From DATACN01 sp038215095 (GTDB lineage: Bacteria > Actinomycetota > Thermoleophilia > Solirubrobacterales > Thermoleophilaceae): DNA of 33,547 nucleotides. Every line of letters starts with the position of its first letter. Positions within the stretch are counted from its first letter, which is position 1. The notes under the pieces are model-generated. The model made no database searches. It was not told the origin of the DNA and worked only from the letters and a program-made list of their open reading frames with translations. The DNA lies in assembly GCA_038215095.1 (NCBI GenBank), contig JBBQRG010000030.1, positions 1-33,547 of the forward strand. The letters run 5' to 3'. Shown piece by piece: positions 22,471-30,653 of this stretch. The translations under genes and the position numbers were made by a program.

Positions 22471-22980
22471 GTGGCCGCCGCGATTGCCGTGATCGACAGG
22501 GGAACGCAGCTCAGCTTCACGCTCGAGGACCTGATGCGCTACCACGGGCCGGGCTCGCCGGGCGGCGTGGCGCACGCGTTCAAGGTCATGGAGCGGGCCT
22601 GGCCGCTGCTGGATCCAGAAGGCGCGCCCGAGCGCCGCGAGATCTCGATCGTGACTTCGTTCGGCGGTCCCGGCGCTCGCGACGCCTTCGAGCTGGTCAC
22701 GCGCGCCGTGACAGAGCAGCGCTACGTGCTGGACGCTGGGCTCGAGCGGCCTGAGCTCGGCTTGACCCGCGAGCGCTTTGTGTTCCGGCTGGGCTATCGC
22801 GGCCGCACCGCGACCCTGGTCCTCCGGGACGGCTACGTGACCGAGGAGTTCATCGAGCTGGCGCGCCGGCAGGGACGCAGCGCCGCGGAAGAGGCGCGGC
22901 TCGACACCCTCAAGCTGGAGATGGCGGACCGTGTGATGGGCGCCGCCGCGGAGGACGTCTACGACGAGCTGGCCGGCTAG
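22471..22980 (+). CDS. Hypothetical protein, possibly FmdE-like (169 aa)
   Basis: The protein is soluble, with no signal or membrane segment. Near the N-terminus LEDLMRYHGPGSPGGVAHAFKVMERAW resembles the start of FmdE-type domains (formylmethanofuran dehydrogenase subunit E family), where the motif is HGHxCPG; here the Cys is a Ser. A middle segment TSFGGPGARDAFELVTRAVT could correspond to the second conserved region of that family. The assignment is tentative. GTG at 22471 is taken as start with GGAG about 10 bases upstream; ATGs at 22438 and 22441 and a GTG at 22489 are alternatives. It is divergent from the ltrA remnant and its stop shares CTAG with the convergent LuxR gene. Role unknown. 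Confidence 0.65.
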   Translation: MAAAIAVIDRGTQLSFTLEDLMRYHGPGSPGGVAHAFKVMERAWPLLDPEGAPERREISIVTSFGGPGARDAFELVTRAVTEQRYVLDAGLERPELGLTRERFVFRLGYRGRTATLVLRDGYVTEEFIELARRQGRSAAEEARLDTLKLEMADRVMGAAAEDVYDELAG

Positions 22981-25706
22981 GCGCTCTCGCCGAACGCGGC
23001 GGCCAGCTCTTCGCGCGAGTGGATGCCGAGCTTTCGGTAGACGTGCCCGAGGTGGTACTCGATCGTCTTCGGGCTCAGGAACACGGCCGCGGCTGCCTCG
23101 CGGGTGGTGTTGCCGGCGGCCAGCAGCCGGGCGATCTGCAGCTCCTGAGGAGTGAGGTCGTCCAGCGTGCTCGCGTCGCGCCGCCGGGCCGTCTCGCCGC
23201 TGGCGGCGAGCTCGGCCGTCGCCTGGTCGGCCCAGGGATGGGCGCCCAGGTGCTCGAACAGGTCAAGCGCTGCTCGCAGCTGTTCGCGCGCCCGCACGCG
23301 CTTTCCCTCGCGCCGCAGCCGTGCTCCGTAGGCCAGCCGCGTGCGTGCGGTCTCGAAGGCGTCCGGCGTGCGCTCGTGGAGGCCGAGCGCGTGCTCGAAG
23401 GCGGCTTCGAACGCAGCGCCGTCGGCCAGGAGGCCGCGGCAGCGCGCAGCGCGGGCCAGCGCCCAGGGCTGTCCCTTGGCCTGCGCCGCCGCCTCGTACT
23501 CGGTCGCGGCCGCCGCGGCTTCGCCGACCCGGCCGAGGCGCAGGTAGGACTCCACCAGCTCCGGCCCGGGTGACACGTCCACATCCGCGATGCCTCGCTC
23601 GCGGAGCTCGCGCAGCTGGGCCTCGTGATGGGGGATGGCATCGGCGGGGCGCCCGAGCCCGAGCTCGAGGTCACCCAGGGCCTGGCGCGCCCAGGAGCGG
23701 TGCATGGCGATGCCGAGCTCGTCGCTGAGGGCCAGCGCCTCGGCGGTGTGCTCCCGCACTTCCCGCTCGTGCCCCTGCCGCGCCTCCATCACGGACAGCC
23801 CCGCCAGCGCCACCACCAGCTCGGAGCGCTGGCCCGTCTCGCGCGCCAGCCGGATGGCCTCGTCGAAGCTCGCCCCTGCCTCGGCCCACTGGTCGGTCGT
23901 GGCCTGGTCGCGGGCGAGGAAGGCGAGCAGCGTGGGCAGCGTCCCCACTGCCGACTCGGCGCGGGCGCGCTCGAATGCCCGGGCGATCAGGCCGCGGCCG
24001 GCGTCGGCCTCGCGCAGGTACATGGGCCCGTACGCGGTCCAGGCGAGCAGGCGCGGGTCGTCGCGCAGCTCGTCCGACTGCTCAAGGATCTCCACTGCGC
24101 TCCGCACCGAGGCGGCGCCGGCCTCGCCACGGCCGTCCGCGACCAGGGCCATGCCGCTGGCCATCGCGGCGAAGAACTGCGCGCGGCGCGAGTCCTGCCC
24201 CTCTGCCAGGGCCACCGCCCGCTCGGCGGCGGCGACCATCGAAGGGGTCTCTCCCGCGTAGAAGCAGCCCTGCACCGCCTCGGCCAGCATGACCACGGCC
24301 AGCTCCGGATCGTGCTCGGCGATCTGCTCCGCTGCCGACATCACGAGTGGGTAGCCGTCCATGACCGGCCCGCGGCGCATGGCCACGTGTCCCGCGAGCT
24401 GGTCGATGCGAGCGGAGAGGCTCGGATCCGCGGCGCGCAGGCGCGCCTCGTCGAGCAGGGCGAGCGTGCGGTCCGCCATTCCCGCCAGCCAGGCCGCGTT
24501 CGCCGCCTCCAACAGCAGGCGCGCGCAGGCCTCGTCCTCTGGGGCGAGGCGCGCGCCGCGCTCGAAGGCCCCAGCGGCCACCGCGTAGGCGCTCCGCGCG
24601 AGCGCACGCTCCCCGGCGTGCTCGAGCGCGGCCGCCGCCTCGGCGCTGGGCCCGACGCTAGCCGCGGCGAGGTGCCACGCGCGCCGGTCCACGTCCTTGT
24701 CCGGCAGCGCGCCCGCGAGCGCGGCGTGCGCCTCGCGTCGCTGCTGGGGGGAGGCGTCGGCGTAGAGGGCGGAGCGCGCGAGCGGATGCCTGAACTCGAC
24801 GCGGCCGTCGTCGAGCTTCACGAGGCCCGCTTCCTCCGCGGCCGCAAGGGCCTCCAGCTCGAGGCCGAGCGGCGATCCGGCCCGCGCCAGCACAGCCAGC
24901 TCACCTCCGTCGCTGGCCGCGGCCAGCAGCAGCACACGCCGAGTGGGCTCGGGCAGTCGGCCGAAGCGGCGGCCGAACGCCGCCGAGATGGTTGTGGAGA
25001 TGGGCACGGGCACATCGCCCGGCAGGTCGGCGAAGCGGGCCGCGTCGGGCGCGAGCTCGAGCAGCGCGAGCGGGTTGCCGCCCGTCGCCCGGTGCACTCG
25101 CTCAATCGCCTCACCCGGCAGCCCGTCGCCGAGCAGCTCCGCCGAGTTGGAGCGGTCGAGGCCCGTCACGTGGAGCACGCGCAGGTCGGCGCCGTCGAGC
25201 AGCGACGGCTCACCCTCGCGAACGGCCAGGAGCAGCGCGATCGGGTCCGCGAGGAGGCGGCGCGAGGCGAACAGGAGCGCCTCGGCGCTCGACCCGTCGA
25301 GCAGGTGCGCGTCGTCCACGAGCAGGGCGAGTGGCGCCTCCTCCGCGAAGGCGGACAGCAGGCTCAGCGTGGCGGCGCCCACCGCGAAGCGGTCCTGGGC
25401 CGTGGCGGGCCCGAGTGCCAGCGCGCCGGCCAGCGCCGCCGCCTGGGGCGGCGGAATCCGAAACAGAGCCGCGAGCGCGGGGCGCAGGAGCTCGGCAAGG
25501 CCCGCGAACGGGACCTCCGCTTCCGACTCCACGCCCCGGGCGCGGAGCACGCGCATGCCGTCCGCGCGCTCGGCGGCGTAGTCCACCAGAGTGGTCTTGC
25601 CGATGCCCGCCTCGCCCACAAGCGCGAGCACCCCACTGCGGCCGTCGCGAGCCTCGGCCAGGAGGCGGTCGAGCGCCAGCCGCTCCTCTTCGCGGCCGAG
25701 CAGCAT
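22977..25706 (-). CDS. Large LuxR-family regulator with AAA ATPase domain (LAL/MalT-like)
   Basis: A transcription factor of 909 residues. The N-terminal ATPase has Walker A GEAGIGKTT (31-39) and a Walker B LALLVDDAHLLDG (about 118-130). A long helical TPR-like region (about 330-820) probably senses ligands or partners. The C-terminal LuxR HTH (about 845-905) includes LTPQELQIARLLAAGNTTRE and FLSPKTIEYHLGHVYRKLG. The ATG at 25706 matches the usual MLLGRE opening; a GTG at 25736 is also open. Such regulators often control neighbouring biosynthetic genes. Here it is divergent from the methyltransferase operon, separated by about 100 bases, and is the likely activator of that operon (inference). 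Confidence 0.92.
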   Translation of the reverse strand: MLLGREEERLALDRLLAEARDGRSGVLALVGEAGIGKTTLVDYAAERADGMRVLRARGVESEAEVPFAGLAELLRPALAALFRIPPPQAAALAGALALGPATAQDRFAVGAATLSLLSAFAEEAPLALLVDDAHLLDGSSAEALLFASRRLLADPIALLLAVREGEPSLLDGADLRVLHVTGLDRSNSAELLGDGLPGEAIERVHRATGGNPLALLELAPDAARFADLPGDVPVPISTTISAAFGRRFGRLPEPTRRVLLLAAASDGGELAVLARAGSPLGLELEALAAAEEAGLVKLDDGRVEFRHPLARSALYADASPQQRREAHAALAGALPDKDVDRRAWHLAAASVGPSAEAAAALEHAGERALARSAYAVAAGAFERGARLAPEDEACARLLLEAANAAWLAGMADRTLALLDEARLRAADPSLSARIDQLAGHVAMRRGPVMDGYPLVMSAAEQIAEHDPELAVVMLAEAVQGCFYAGETPSMVAAAERAVALAEGQDSRRAQFFAAMASGMALVADGRGEAGAASVRSAVEILEQSDELRDDPRLLAWTAYGPMYLREADAGRGLIARAFERARAESAVGTLPTLLAFLARDQATTDQWAEAGASFDEAIRLARETGQRSELVVALAGLSVMEARQGHEREVREHTAEALALSDELGIAMHRSWARQALGDLELGLGRPADAIPHHEAQLRELRERGIADVDVSPGPELVESYLRLGRVGEAAAAATEYEAAAQAKGQPWALARAARCRGLLADGAAFEAAFEHALGLHERTPDAFETARTRLAYGARLRREGKRVRAREQLRAALDLFEHLGAHPWADQATAELAASGETARRRDASTLDDLTPQELQIARLLAAGNTTREAAAAVFLSPKTIEYHLGHVYRKLGIHSREELAAAFGESA

Positions 25707-25810
25707 GGGGCGATCTTGACGCGTCGGCGCCCTCACGACTAGGGCCCCACCTGATGCGACGCTCCACCCCCACTCGTACGGTCGCCGAAACGACCCGAGG
25801 AGGCAGTTCT

Positions 25811-26890
25811 ATGACCACGATCGATCCCGCCACCGAGATCGACGGCGCAAAGCTCGAGCAGTTCGTCTTCCGCGCCGTCGACGAGGTCGGCGCCACCCTG
25901 AACGCGGCGCTGGTAGTGATGGGCGACAAGCTGGGGCTCTACCGAGGGCTTGCCGGAGCGGGCGGCCTGACGCCGGTCGAGCTGGCGCGGCGCACCGGCG
26001 TGAGCGAGCGCTACGTGCGCGAGTGGCTGAACGCCCAGGCGGCGGGCGGCTACGTGGAGTACGCGCCCGACAGCGGTGAGTACACGCTCCCGCCCGAGCA
26101 GACGGTGGCGCTGACCGACGAGCAGAGCCCGGCTTACCTGCCCGGCTTCTTCCAGATCGCGCTCGGCAGCGTGATCGACTCGCCGCGCATCACCGAGTCC
26201 GCGAAGAGCGGCGAGGGCGTCGGCTGGCACGAGCACAACCACGACGTCTTCGACGGCTGCGAGCGCTTCTTCCGGCCCGGCTACAACGCCAACCTGGTGC
26301 CGGAGTGGCTGCCGGCGCTGGACGGAGTGGTGGAGAAGCTCGAGGCCGGCGGGAAGGTCGCCGACATCGGATGCGGCCACGGCTCGTCGACGATCCTGAT
26401 GGCGCAGGCGTTCCCCAACTCGATGTTCGTGGGGTCGGACTACCACCAGGGCTCGATCGAGGTCGCCCGGCAGCGGGCGGAGGACGCCGGCGTCGCGGAC
26501 CGCGTGCGCTTCGAGGTTGCGGCTGCGGACTCGTACGCGGGGGAGGGATTCGACCTCATCACGATGTTCGACTGCCTGCACGACATGGGCGACCCGGTCG
26601 GCGCCGCCCGTCACGTGCGTGAGGCACTCGCGCCCGACGGCACGTGGATGATCGTCGAGCCGATGGCCGGCGACCGCGTCGAGGACAACCTGAACCCGGT
26701 CGGCCGTGCCTACTACGGGTTCTCGACGTTCCTGTGCACCCCCGCGTCGCTGTCGCAGGACGTCGGGCTGGCGCTGGGCGCGCAGGCCGGCGAGGCGAGG
26801 ATCGGCGACGTGGTTGCGGGAGGCGGGCTGACCCGCTTCCGGCGCGCCGCGGAGACGCCGTTCAACCTGGTGTTCGAAGCCAGGCCATGA
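25811..26890 (+). CDS. SAM-dependent methyltransferase with N-terminal winged helix (359 aa)
   Basis: A class I methyltransferase. Residues about 12-110 form a winged-helix dimerisation-type domain (LTPVELARRTGVSERYVREW, as in O-methyltransferases and related enzymes). The catalytic Rossmann domain has the SAM motif I VADIGCGHGSS (about 183-193), an acidic residue after the second strand (VGSDYHQGSIEVAR), and FDLITMFDCLHDM as motif IV. The ATG at 25811 has a strong GAGGAGG site 7 bases upstream. The end overlaps the next gene in ATGA, so both are translated from one mRNA. The fold is used by enzymes that methylate small molecules; the substrate cannot be told. It sits under the probable control of the divergent LuxR gene. 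Confidence 0.88.
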   Translation: MTTIDPATEIDGAKLEQFVFRAVDEVGATLNAALVVMGDKLGLYRGLAGAGGLTPVELARRTGVSERYVREWLNAQAAGGYVEYAPDSGEYTLPPEQTVALTDEQSPAYLPGFFQIALGSVIDSPRITESAKSGEGVGWHEHNHDVFDGCERFFRPGYNANLVPEWLPALDGVVEKLEAGGKVADIGCGHGSSTILMAQAFPNSMFVGSDYHQGSIEVARQRAEDAGVADRVRFEVAAADSYAGEGFDLITMFDCLHDMGDPVGAARHVREALAPDGTWMIVEPMAGDRVEDNLNPVGRAYYGFSTFLCTPASLSQDVGLALGAQAGEARIGDVVAGGGLTRFRRAAETPFNLVFEARP

Positions 26891-29049
26891 GCACTACGAT
26901 CGACCGCGTGGGCCGGAGCCACACGGAGACCCAGGCCCGGCTACCCGACGAACAGGGCGTCATCGAGAGAGACGGCGTCCGGGTTCACTGGGAGGCCTTC
27001 GGCAACGCCGAACGGCCGGCGATCCTGCTCCTGCCCACGTGGTCGATCCTCCATTCGCGGCACTGGAAGGGCCAGCTCCACTACCTGGCCCGCCACTTCC
27101 GCGTGGTCACGTTCGACGGCCGGGGCAACGGCTTGTCGGACCGGCCGGAGGACCCCTCGGCCTACACGTCGCGCGAGTTCATCGCGGACGCCGTTGCGGT
27201 GCTCGACGCCGCCGGCGTGGAGGCGGCCTGCGCGGCCGGGGTCTCGATGGGCGGGCTGCGGGCGCTGCTGCTCGCGGTGTGGCACCCGGAGCGCGTGACC
27301 GGCGCCTTCCTGATCGACCCGACTGTGCCGGGACTCACGCCGCCCCCGCCCGACCGGGTGCGCGTCGGCTTCGACGACGAGCTCGAGCGCTACGACGACT
27401 GGGCGAAGTACAACAGCCACTACTGGCGGCGGGACTACCGCGGCTTCCTCGAGTTCTTCTTCGGCCAGGTCTTCTCGGAGCCCCACTCCACGAAGCAGAT
27501 CGACGACTGCGTCGCGTGGGGCCTCGACACGAGCCCTGAGGTGTTGATCGCGACCATGCGCAGCAACAACCCCGAGCTTCGTGACGTCGAGACGATCGAG
27601 GCGCTCTGCCGGAGCGTGACCCGCCCCGTCGCCGTCGTGCACGGCAGCGACGACAAGGTCCTCGGTGCCGAGCGCGGCGCTCGAGTGGCCGAGCTGACCG
27701 GCGCCGAGTTCACGCTGCTGGAAGCCGCGGGTCACGCGCCCCAGGGCCGTCACCCCGTGAAGGTGAACCTGCTCTTGCGCGACTTCGCCGAGCGCGTGTC
27801 CGGCCAGCGACCGCCGCCGCGCCAGCGCAGCTGGACCCGTGCGCTGGCTCGGCCCAAGCGCGCGCTTTACGTGTCCTCCCCGATCGGGCTGGGCCACGCC
27901 TGGCGCGACATCGCGATCGCCGACGAGCTGAGGCGCCGCGTTCCCGGGCTCGAGATCCACTGGCTCGCCCAGGAGCCCGTCACGACGGTCCTCGAGAAGC
28001 GCGGCGAGACGATCCATCCGGCCAGCGCCGAGCTGGCCAGCGAGGCCACCCACATCGATGCCGAGGCGGCCGAGCACGACCTCCACGCGTTCCACACGCT
28101 GCGGCGGATGGACGACATCTTCTGCGCGAACTTCATGGTCTTCGACGACCTCGTGCGCGAGGAGGCCTTCGACCTCTGGATCGCCGACGAGGCCTGGGAG
28201 CTCGACCACTTCCTGCACGAGAACCCGGAGCTGAAGACGGCGCCACTCGCCTGGCTGACCGATTTCGTGGGCTACCTGCCGATGCCCGCGGGCGGCGAGC
28301 GCGAGGCCTTTCTGTGCGCCGACTACAACGCCGAGACGATCGAGCACGTGGAGCGCTTCCCGAGCGTGCGCGACCGCTCGATCTTCGTCGGCGACCCCGA
28401 CGATGTCGTGCCGGACGAGTTCGGCCCCGGCCTGCCGGGAATCCGCGAGTGGACCGAGCGCCACTTCGACTTCGCCGGCTACGTGCCGGGCTTCGACCCG
28501 AGCACGCTGGCCGACCGCTCGGCGCTGCGGGCGGAGCTCGGCTACGGCGACGAGCCGCTATGCCTGGTGTCGGTGGGCGGCTCGGGCGCGGGCGCGCCGA
28601 TGCTGCGCCGCGTGATCGAAGCGATCCCGCTGGCGCGCGAGCGCATGCCCGAGCTGCGCACCCTCGCTGTGGCCGGGCCGCGGATCGACCCGGCGAGCCT
28701 GCCGCAGACGGAGGGCGTCGAGGTGGTGGGTTACGTGCACGAGCTCTACCGCCATCTGGCCGCGTGCGACGTGGGCGTGGTCCAGGGCGGCCTCACCACC
28801 ACAATGGAGCTGGTGGCCGCCGGCCGGCCGTTCGTGTCGCTCCCCCTGGCGAGCCACTTCGAGCAGCGCTTCCACGTGCGCCACCGGCTGGACCGCTACG
28901 GCGCGCGCAGCTGGCTCGACTACCAGGACGCGAGCCCGCAGGCGCTGGCCGACGCGATCGTGCAAGCGGCCGCCAGCCGGCCCTCCTACCTGCCGGTCGA
29001 CGGCGCCGGAGCAGGCCGCGCCGCGGACCTGATCGCCGAGCTGCTGTAG
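26887..29049 (+). CDS. Fusion of alpha/beta hydrolase and GT-B glycosyltransferase (720 aa)
   Basis: Two enzyme domains lie in one frame. The first (about 1-300) is an alpha/beta hydrolase with nucleophile Ser120 in GVSMGG, Asp255/256 in HGSDDKVLG and His283 in AAGHAPQGRHP, so the triad looks complete. A short Arg/Pro linker at about 305-320 leads into a GT-B glycosyltransferase (about 322-720): RALYVSSPIGLGHAWRDIAI, then the C-terminal nucleotide-sugar region GYVHELYRHLAACDVGVVQGG and ELVAAGRPFVSLPLASHFEQ, of UDP-glycosyltransferase/GT28 type. No signal peptide. The ATG at 26887 overlaps the methyltransferase stop. The domain order suggests that acyl or ester chemistry and sugar transfer act on one small molecule. 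The substrate is unknown, and the fusion itself looks uncommon. Confidence 0.87.
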   Translation: MSTTIDRVGRSHTETQARLPDEQGVIERDGVRVHWEAFGNAERPAILLLPTWSILHSRHWKGQLHYLARHFRVVTFDGRGNGLSDRPEDPSAYTSREFIADAVAVLDAAGVEAACAAGVSMGGLRALLLAVWHPERVTGAFLIDPTVPGLTPPPPDRVRVGFDDELERYDDWAKYNSHYWRRDYRGFLEFFFGQVFSEPHSTKQIDDCVAWGLDTSPEVLIATMRSNNPELRDVETIEALCRSVTRPVAVVHGSDDKVLGAERGARVAELTGAEFTLLEAAGHAPQGRHPVKVNLLLRDFAERVSGQRPPPRQRSWTRALARPKRALYVSSPIGLGHAWRDIAIADELRRRVPGLEIHWLAQEPVTTVLEKRGETIHPASAELASEATHIDAEAAEHDLHAFHTLRRMDDIFCANFMVFDDLVREEAFDLWIADEAWELDHFLHENPELKTAPLAWLTDFVGYLPMPAGGEREAFLCADYNAETIEHVERFPSVRDRSIFVGDPDDVVPDEFGPGLPGIREWTERHFDFAGYVPGFDPSTLADRSALRAELGYGDEPLCLVSVGGSGAGAPMLRRVIEAIPLARERMPELRTLAVAGPRIDPASLPQTEGVEVVGYVHELYRHLAACDVGVVQGGLTTTMELVAAGRPFVSLPLASHFEQRFHVRHRLDRYGARSWLDYQDASPQALADAIVQAAASRPSYLPVDGAGAGRAADLIAELL

Positions 29050-29156
29050 CTAGGCCGCGGCGCGCTCGTTCGTGACCGCCGAGATGCCGTCCAGCACCTC
29101 GCGTACCAGTCGGCGGGCATGCGTCCAGGATTCCCCACCGAGGCCGGACCTACACG

Positions 29157-29453
29157 TCAGGCGTCGATCTTGACGCCGACCTCGTAGTGCTCGACGTCCG
29201 CGCGATTCCCCATCCCGCCAGGGACCGGCGGGTCCATCGAGTTCAACGTCTCGTCGCCCGTCTTTAGGTCCTCCTCGGTCTCGAACAGGCCGATGGCGAG
29301 CACCTTGCCCTCGTCGGCCTTGTGCAGCAGTAGGAACCCGACGGCCGGCACTCCCTCCGGCGGCCCCGACTCCGACCGCTTCCGGATGTCCGCGACCGAC
29401 TCACGGACCTTGTCGGGATCGCCACCCTCGAACGTCGCCACGCGTGCGTACAT
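29157..29453 (-). CDS. ABM-like dimeric alpha/beta-barrel protein (98 aa)
   Basis: A small protein with a ferredoxin-like fold of the antibiotic-biosynthesis-monooxygenase/dimeric barrel type. It has the opening MYARVATFEGGDPDKVRESV, a GFLLLHKADEGKVLAIGLFE strand pair, and a final VEHYEVGVKID strand. Many actinobacterial homologues exist without a known substrate; some relatives act as cofactor-independent monooxygenases or stress-related proteins. ATG at 29453 is well supported by GAGGAG about 6 bases upstream; a longer reading begins inside the divergent promoter. It stands between the fusion gene (107 bases away, convergent) and the divergent glycoside hydrolase. Confidence 0.8.
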   Translation of the reverse strand: MYARVATFEGGDPDKVRESVADIRKRSESGPPEGVPAVGFLLLHKADEGKVLAIGLFETEEDLKTGDETLNSMDPPVPGGMGNRADVEHYEVGVKIDA

Positions 29454-29496
29454 CTGATCTCTCCTCTGTTTCGGGGGACCTGTCCACCCTAACCCC

Positions 29497-29521
29497 GTTT
29501 CACTCTCGGGCATAGGGGTAG
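29497..29521 (+). promoter_or_regulatory. SigB/SigF-like promoter of the secreted-enzyme cassette
   Basis: GTTT (29497-29500), 15 bases, then GGGTAG (29516-29521) matches the actinobacterial stress sigma factor pattern GTTT-N15-17-GGGTA. The ATG at 29531 lies 9 bases after the -10 box, so transcription would start at or next to the start codon and the mRNA would be leaderless. Confidence 0.5.
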
Positions 29522-29530
29522 GACCCGCTC

Positions 29531-30640
29531 ATGGTGGGGAAGGCGCTGGTTGCCCTTGCGACGGGTCTGCTGTGCGCCGTTTTTGCGAGTCCGGCGCTCG
29601 CCGCGCAGCGCGCCGGTGTCCAGACTCACCTGCTTTGGTCCGACGTGACCGACGCCCAGGTGGGGCAGCAGCTCGACGAGGCCGCGGCGGTCGGCGCGAA
29701 GGTCGTCCGCGTGGACGTGGGCTGGTCCACGCTTGAGCCGGACCGCAAAGGTGAGTACGCGGCCTGGTACCTCGCAAAGATGGACAACGTCGTCGCGCAG
29801 GCCGAGCTGCGCGGCATCGAGCCCCTCTTCACCTTCTGGACCACCCCATGCTGGGCCTCCTCGGCGCCGGCCAGCGTCAAGCAGAACTGCGTGGGCGCGT
29901 GGTGGGACCGCAGCGTCGACCGCTACCCGCCGGTGAACGCAAGCGACTACGCCGACGCGCTCGCCTTCGTGGTCCGCCGTTACGGCGCGCGCGTGCCGGA
30001 CTGGGAGATCTGGAACGAGCCGAACCTGCCCGAGGCCCTGAAGAGCTCGACTCCGATGGCCGACTACGCGCGGATCGTCAAGGCGGCCTACCCCGCCGCC
30101 AAGGCCGCCGGCGCGAAGACGGTGATCGCCGGCTCGCTCGCAAACGCGGACTTCGCGGACACCGAGGCCCTCTACCGCGACTACGGGCTGAAGGGCTACT
30201 TCGACGCCTTCTCGGTCCACCCGTACTCCGGCGACCGCTCGCCGCTCGATCCCTACCAGGACCAGTACAAGGAAGAGAGCTTCGTGCGCGGCGTTCCTGC
30301 CGTGCACGACGTGATGGTCAAGTACGGCGACCCGAAGCCGCTCTGGCTGACGGAGTTCGGCTGGAGCACGTGCGATCACCGCAGCGGCCCGTCCTGGGAC
30401 CGTTGCGTGGATCAGCAGACCCAGGCCACCTACCTCGCGCAGGCCTACAACCAGATGCGCTCCTGGAGCTACGTGCCCGTGGGCATCTGGTACGAGCTGA
30501 AGAACATGGGCAGCAACGACTCGGACCGGCTCGACAACTACGGCCTGCTGCGCGCGGATGAGCTCGTAAAGCCGAGCTATCCCGTCTTCCCGAGCTCCTC
30601 CGTGACCGGCCTGCTGGTCGGAACTCCGCAGGCGCCGTAG
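29531..30640 (+). CDS. Secreted clan-A glycoside hydrolase (GH5/GH39-like, 369 aa)
   Basis: An exported (beta/alpha)8-barrel glycosidase. The signal peptide covers about residues 1-25 (hydrophobic core, ALAAQ cleavage). The acid/base Glu163 is in WEIWNEPN and the nucleophile Glu275 is in LWLTEFGWS. Their separation of about 110 residues and the motifs are those of retaining clan GH-A enzymes. The early GAKVVRVDVGWSTLEPDRKG strand also fits. Four to five cysteines (CW, NC, TCDH, RC) may form disulfides outside the cell. The substrate (beta-glucan, xylan or another glycan) is not predictable. It starts at an ATG behind a SigB/F-like promoter, and the calcium-repeat gene begins 13 bases after its stop, so they are probably co-transcribed. 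Confidence 0.85.
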   Translation: MVGKALVALATGLLCAVFASPALAAQRAGVQTHLLWSDVTDAQVGQQLDEAAAVGAKVVRVDVGWSTLEPDRKGEYAAWYLAKMDNVVAQAELRGIEPLFTFWTTPCWASSAPASVKQNCVGAWWDRSVDRYPPVNASDYADALAFVVRRYGARVPDWEIWNEPNLPEALKSSTPMADYARIVKAAYPAAKAAGAKTVIAGSLANADFADTEALYRDYGLKGYFDAFSVHPYSGDRSPLDPYQDQYKEESFVRGVPAVHDVMVKYGDPKPLWLTEFGWSTCDHRSGPSWDRCVDQQTQATYLAQAYNQMRSWSYVPVGIWYELKNMGSNDSDRLDNYGLLRADELVKPSYPVFPSSSVTGLLVGTPQAP

Positions 30641-30653
30641 CGCCGAGGGTAGG

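Noticed and set aside
29050..29156. Remnant of a leftward gene in the gap after the fusion gene
   Set aside because: A minus-strand frame reads a helix-like stretch ending in a TAG at 29050-29052, but it has no start codon and is too short to assign; it may be chance.
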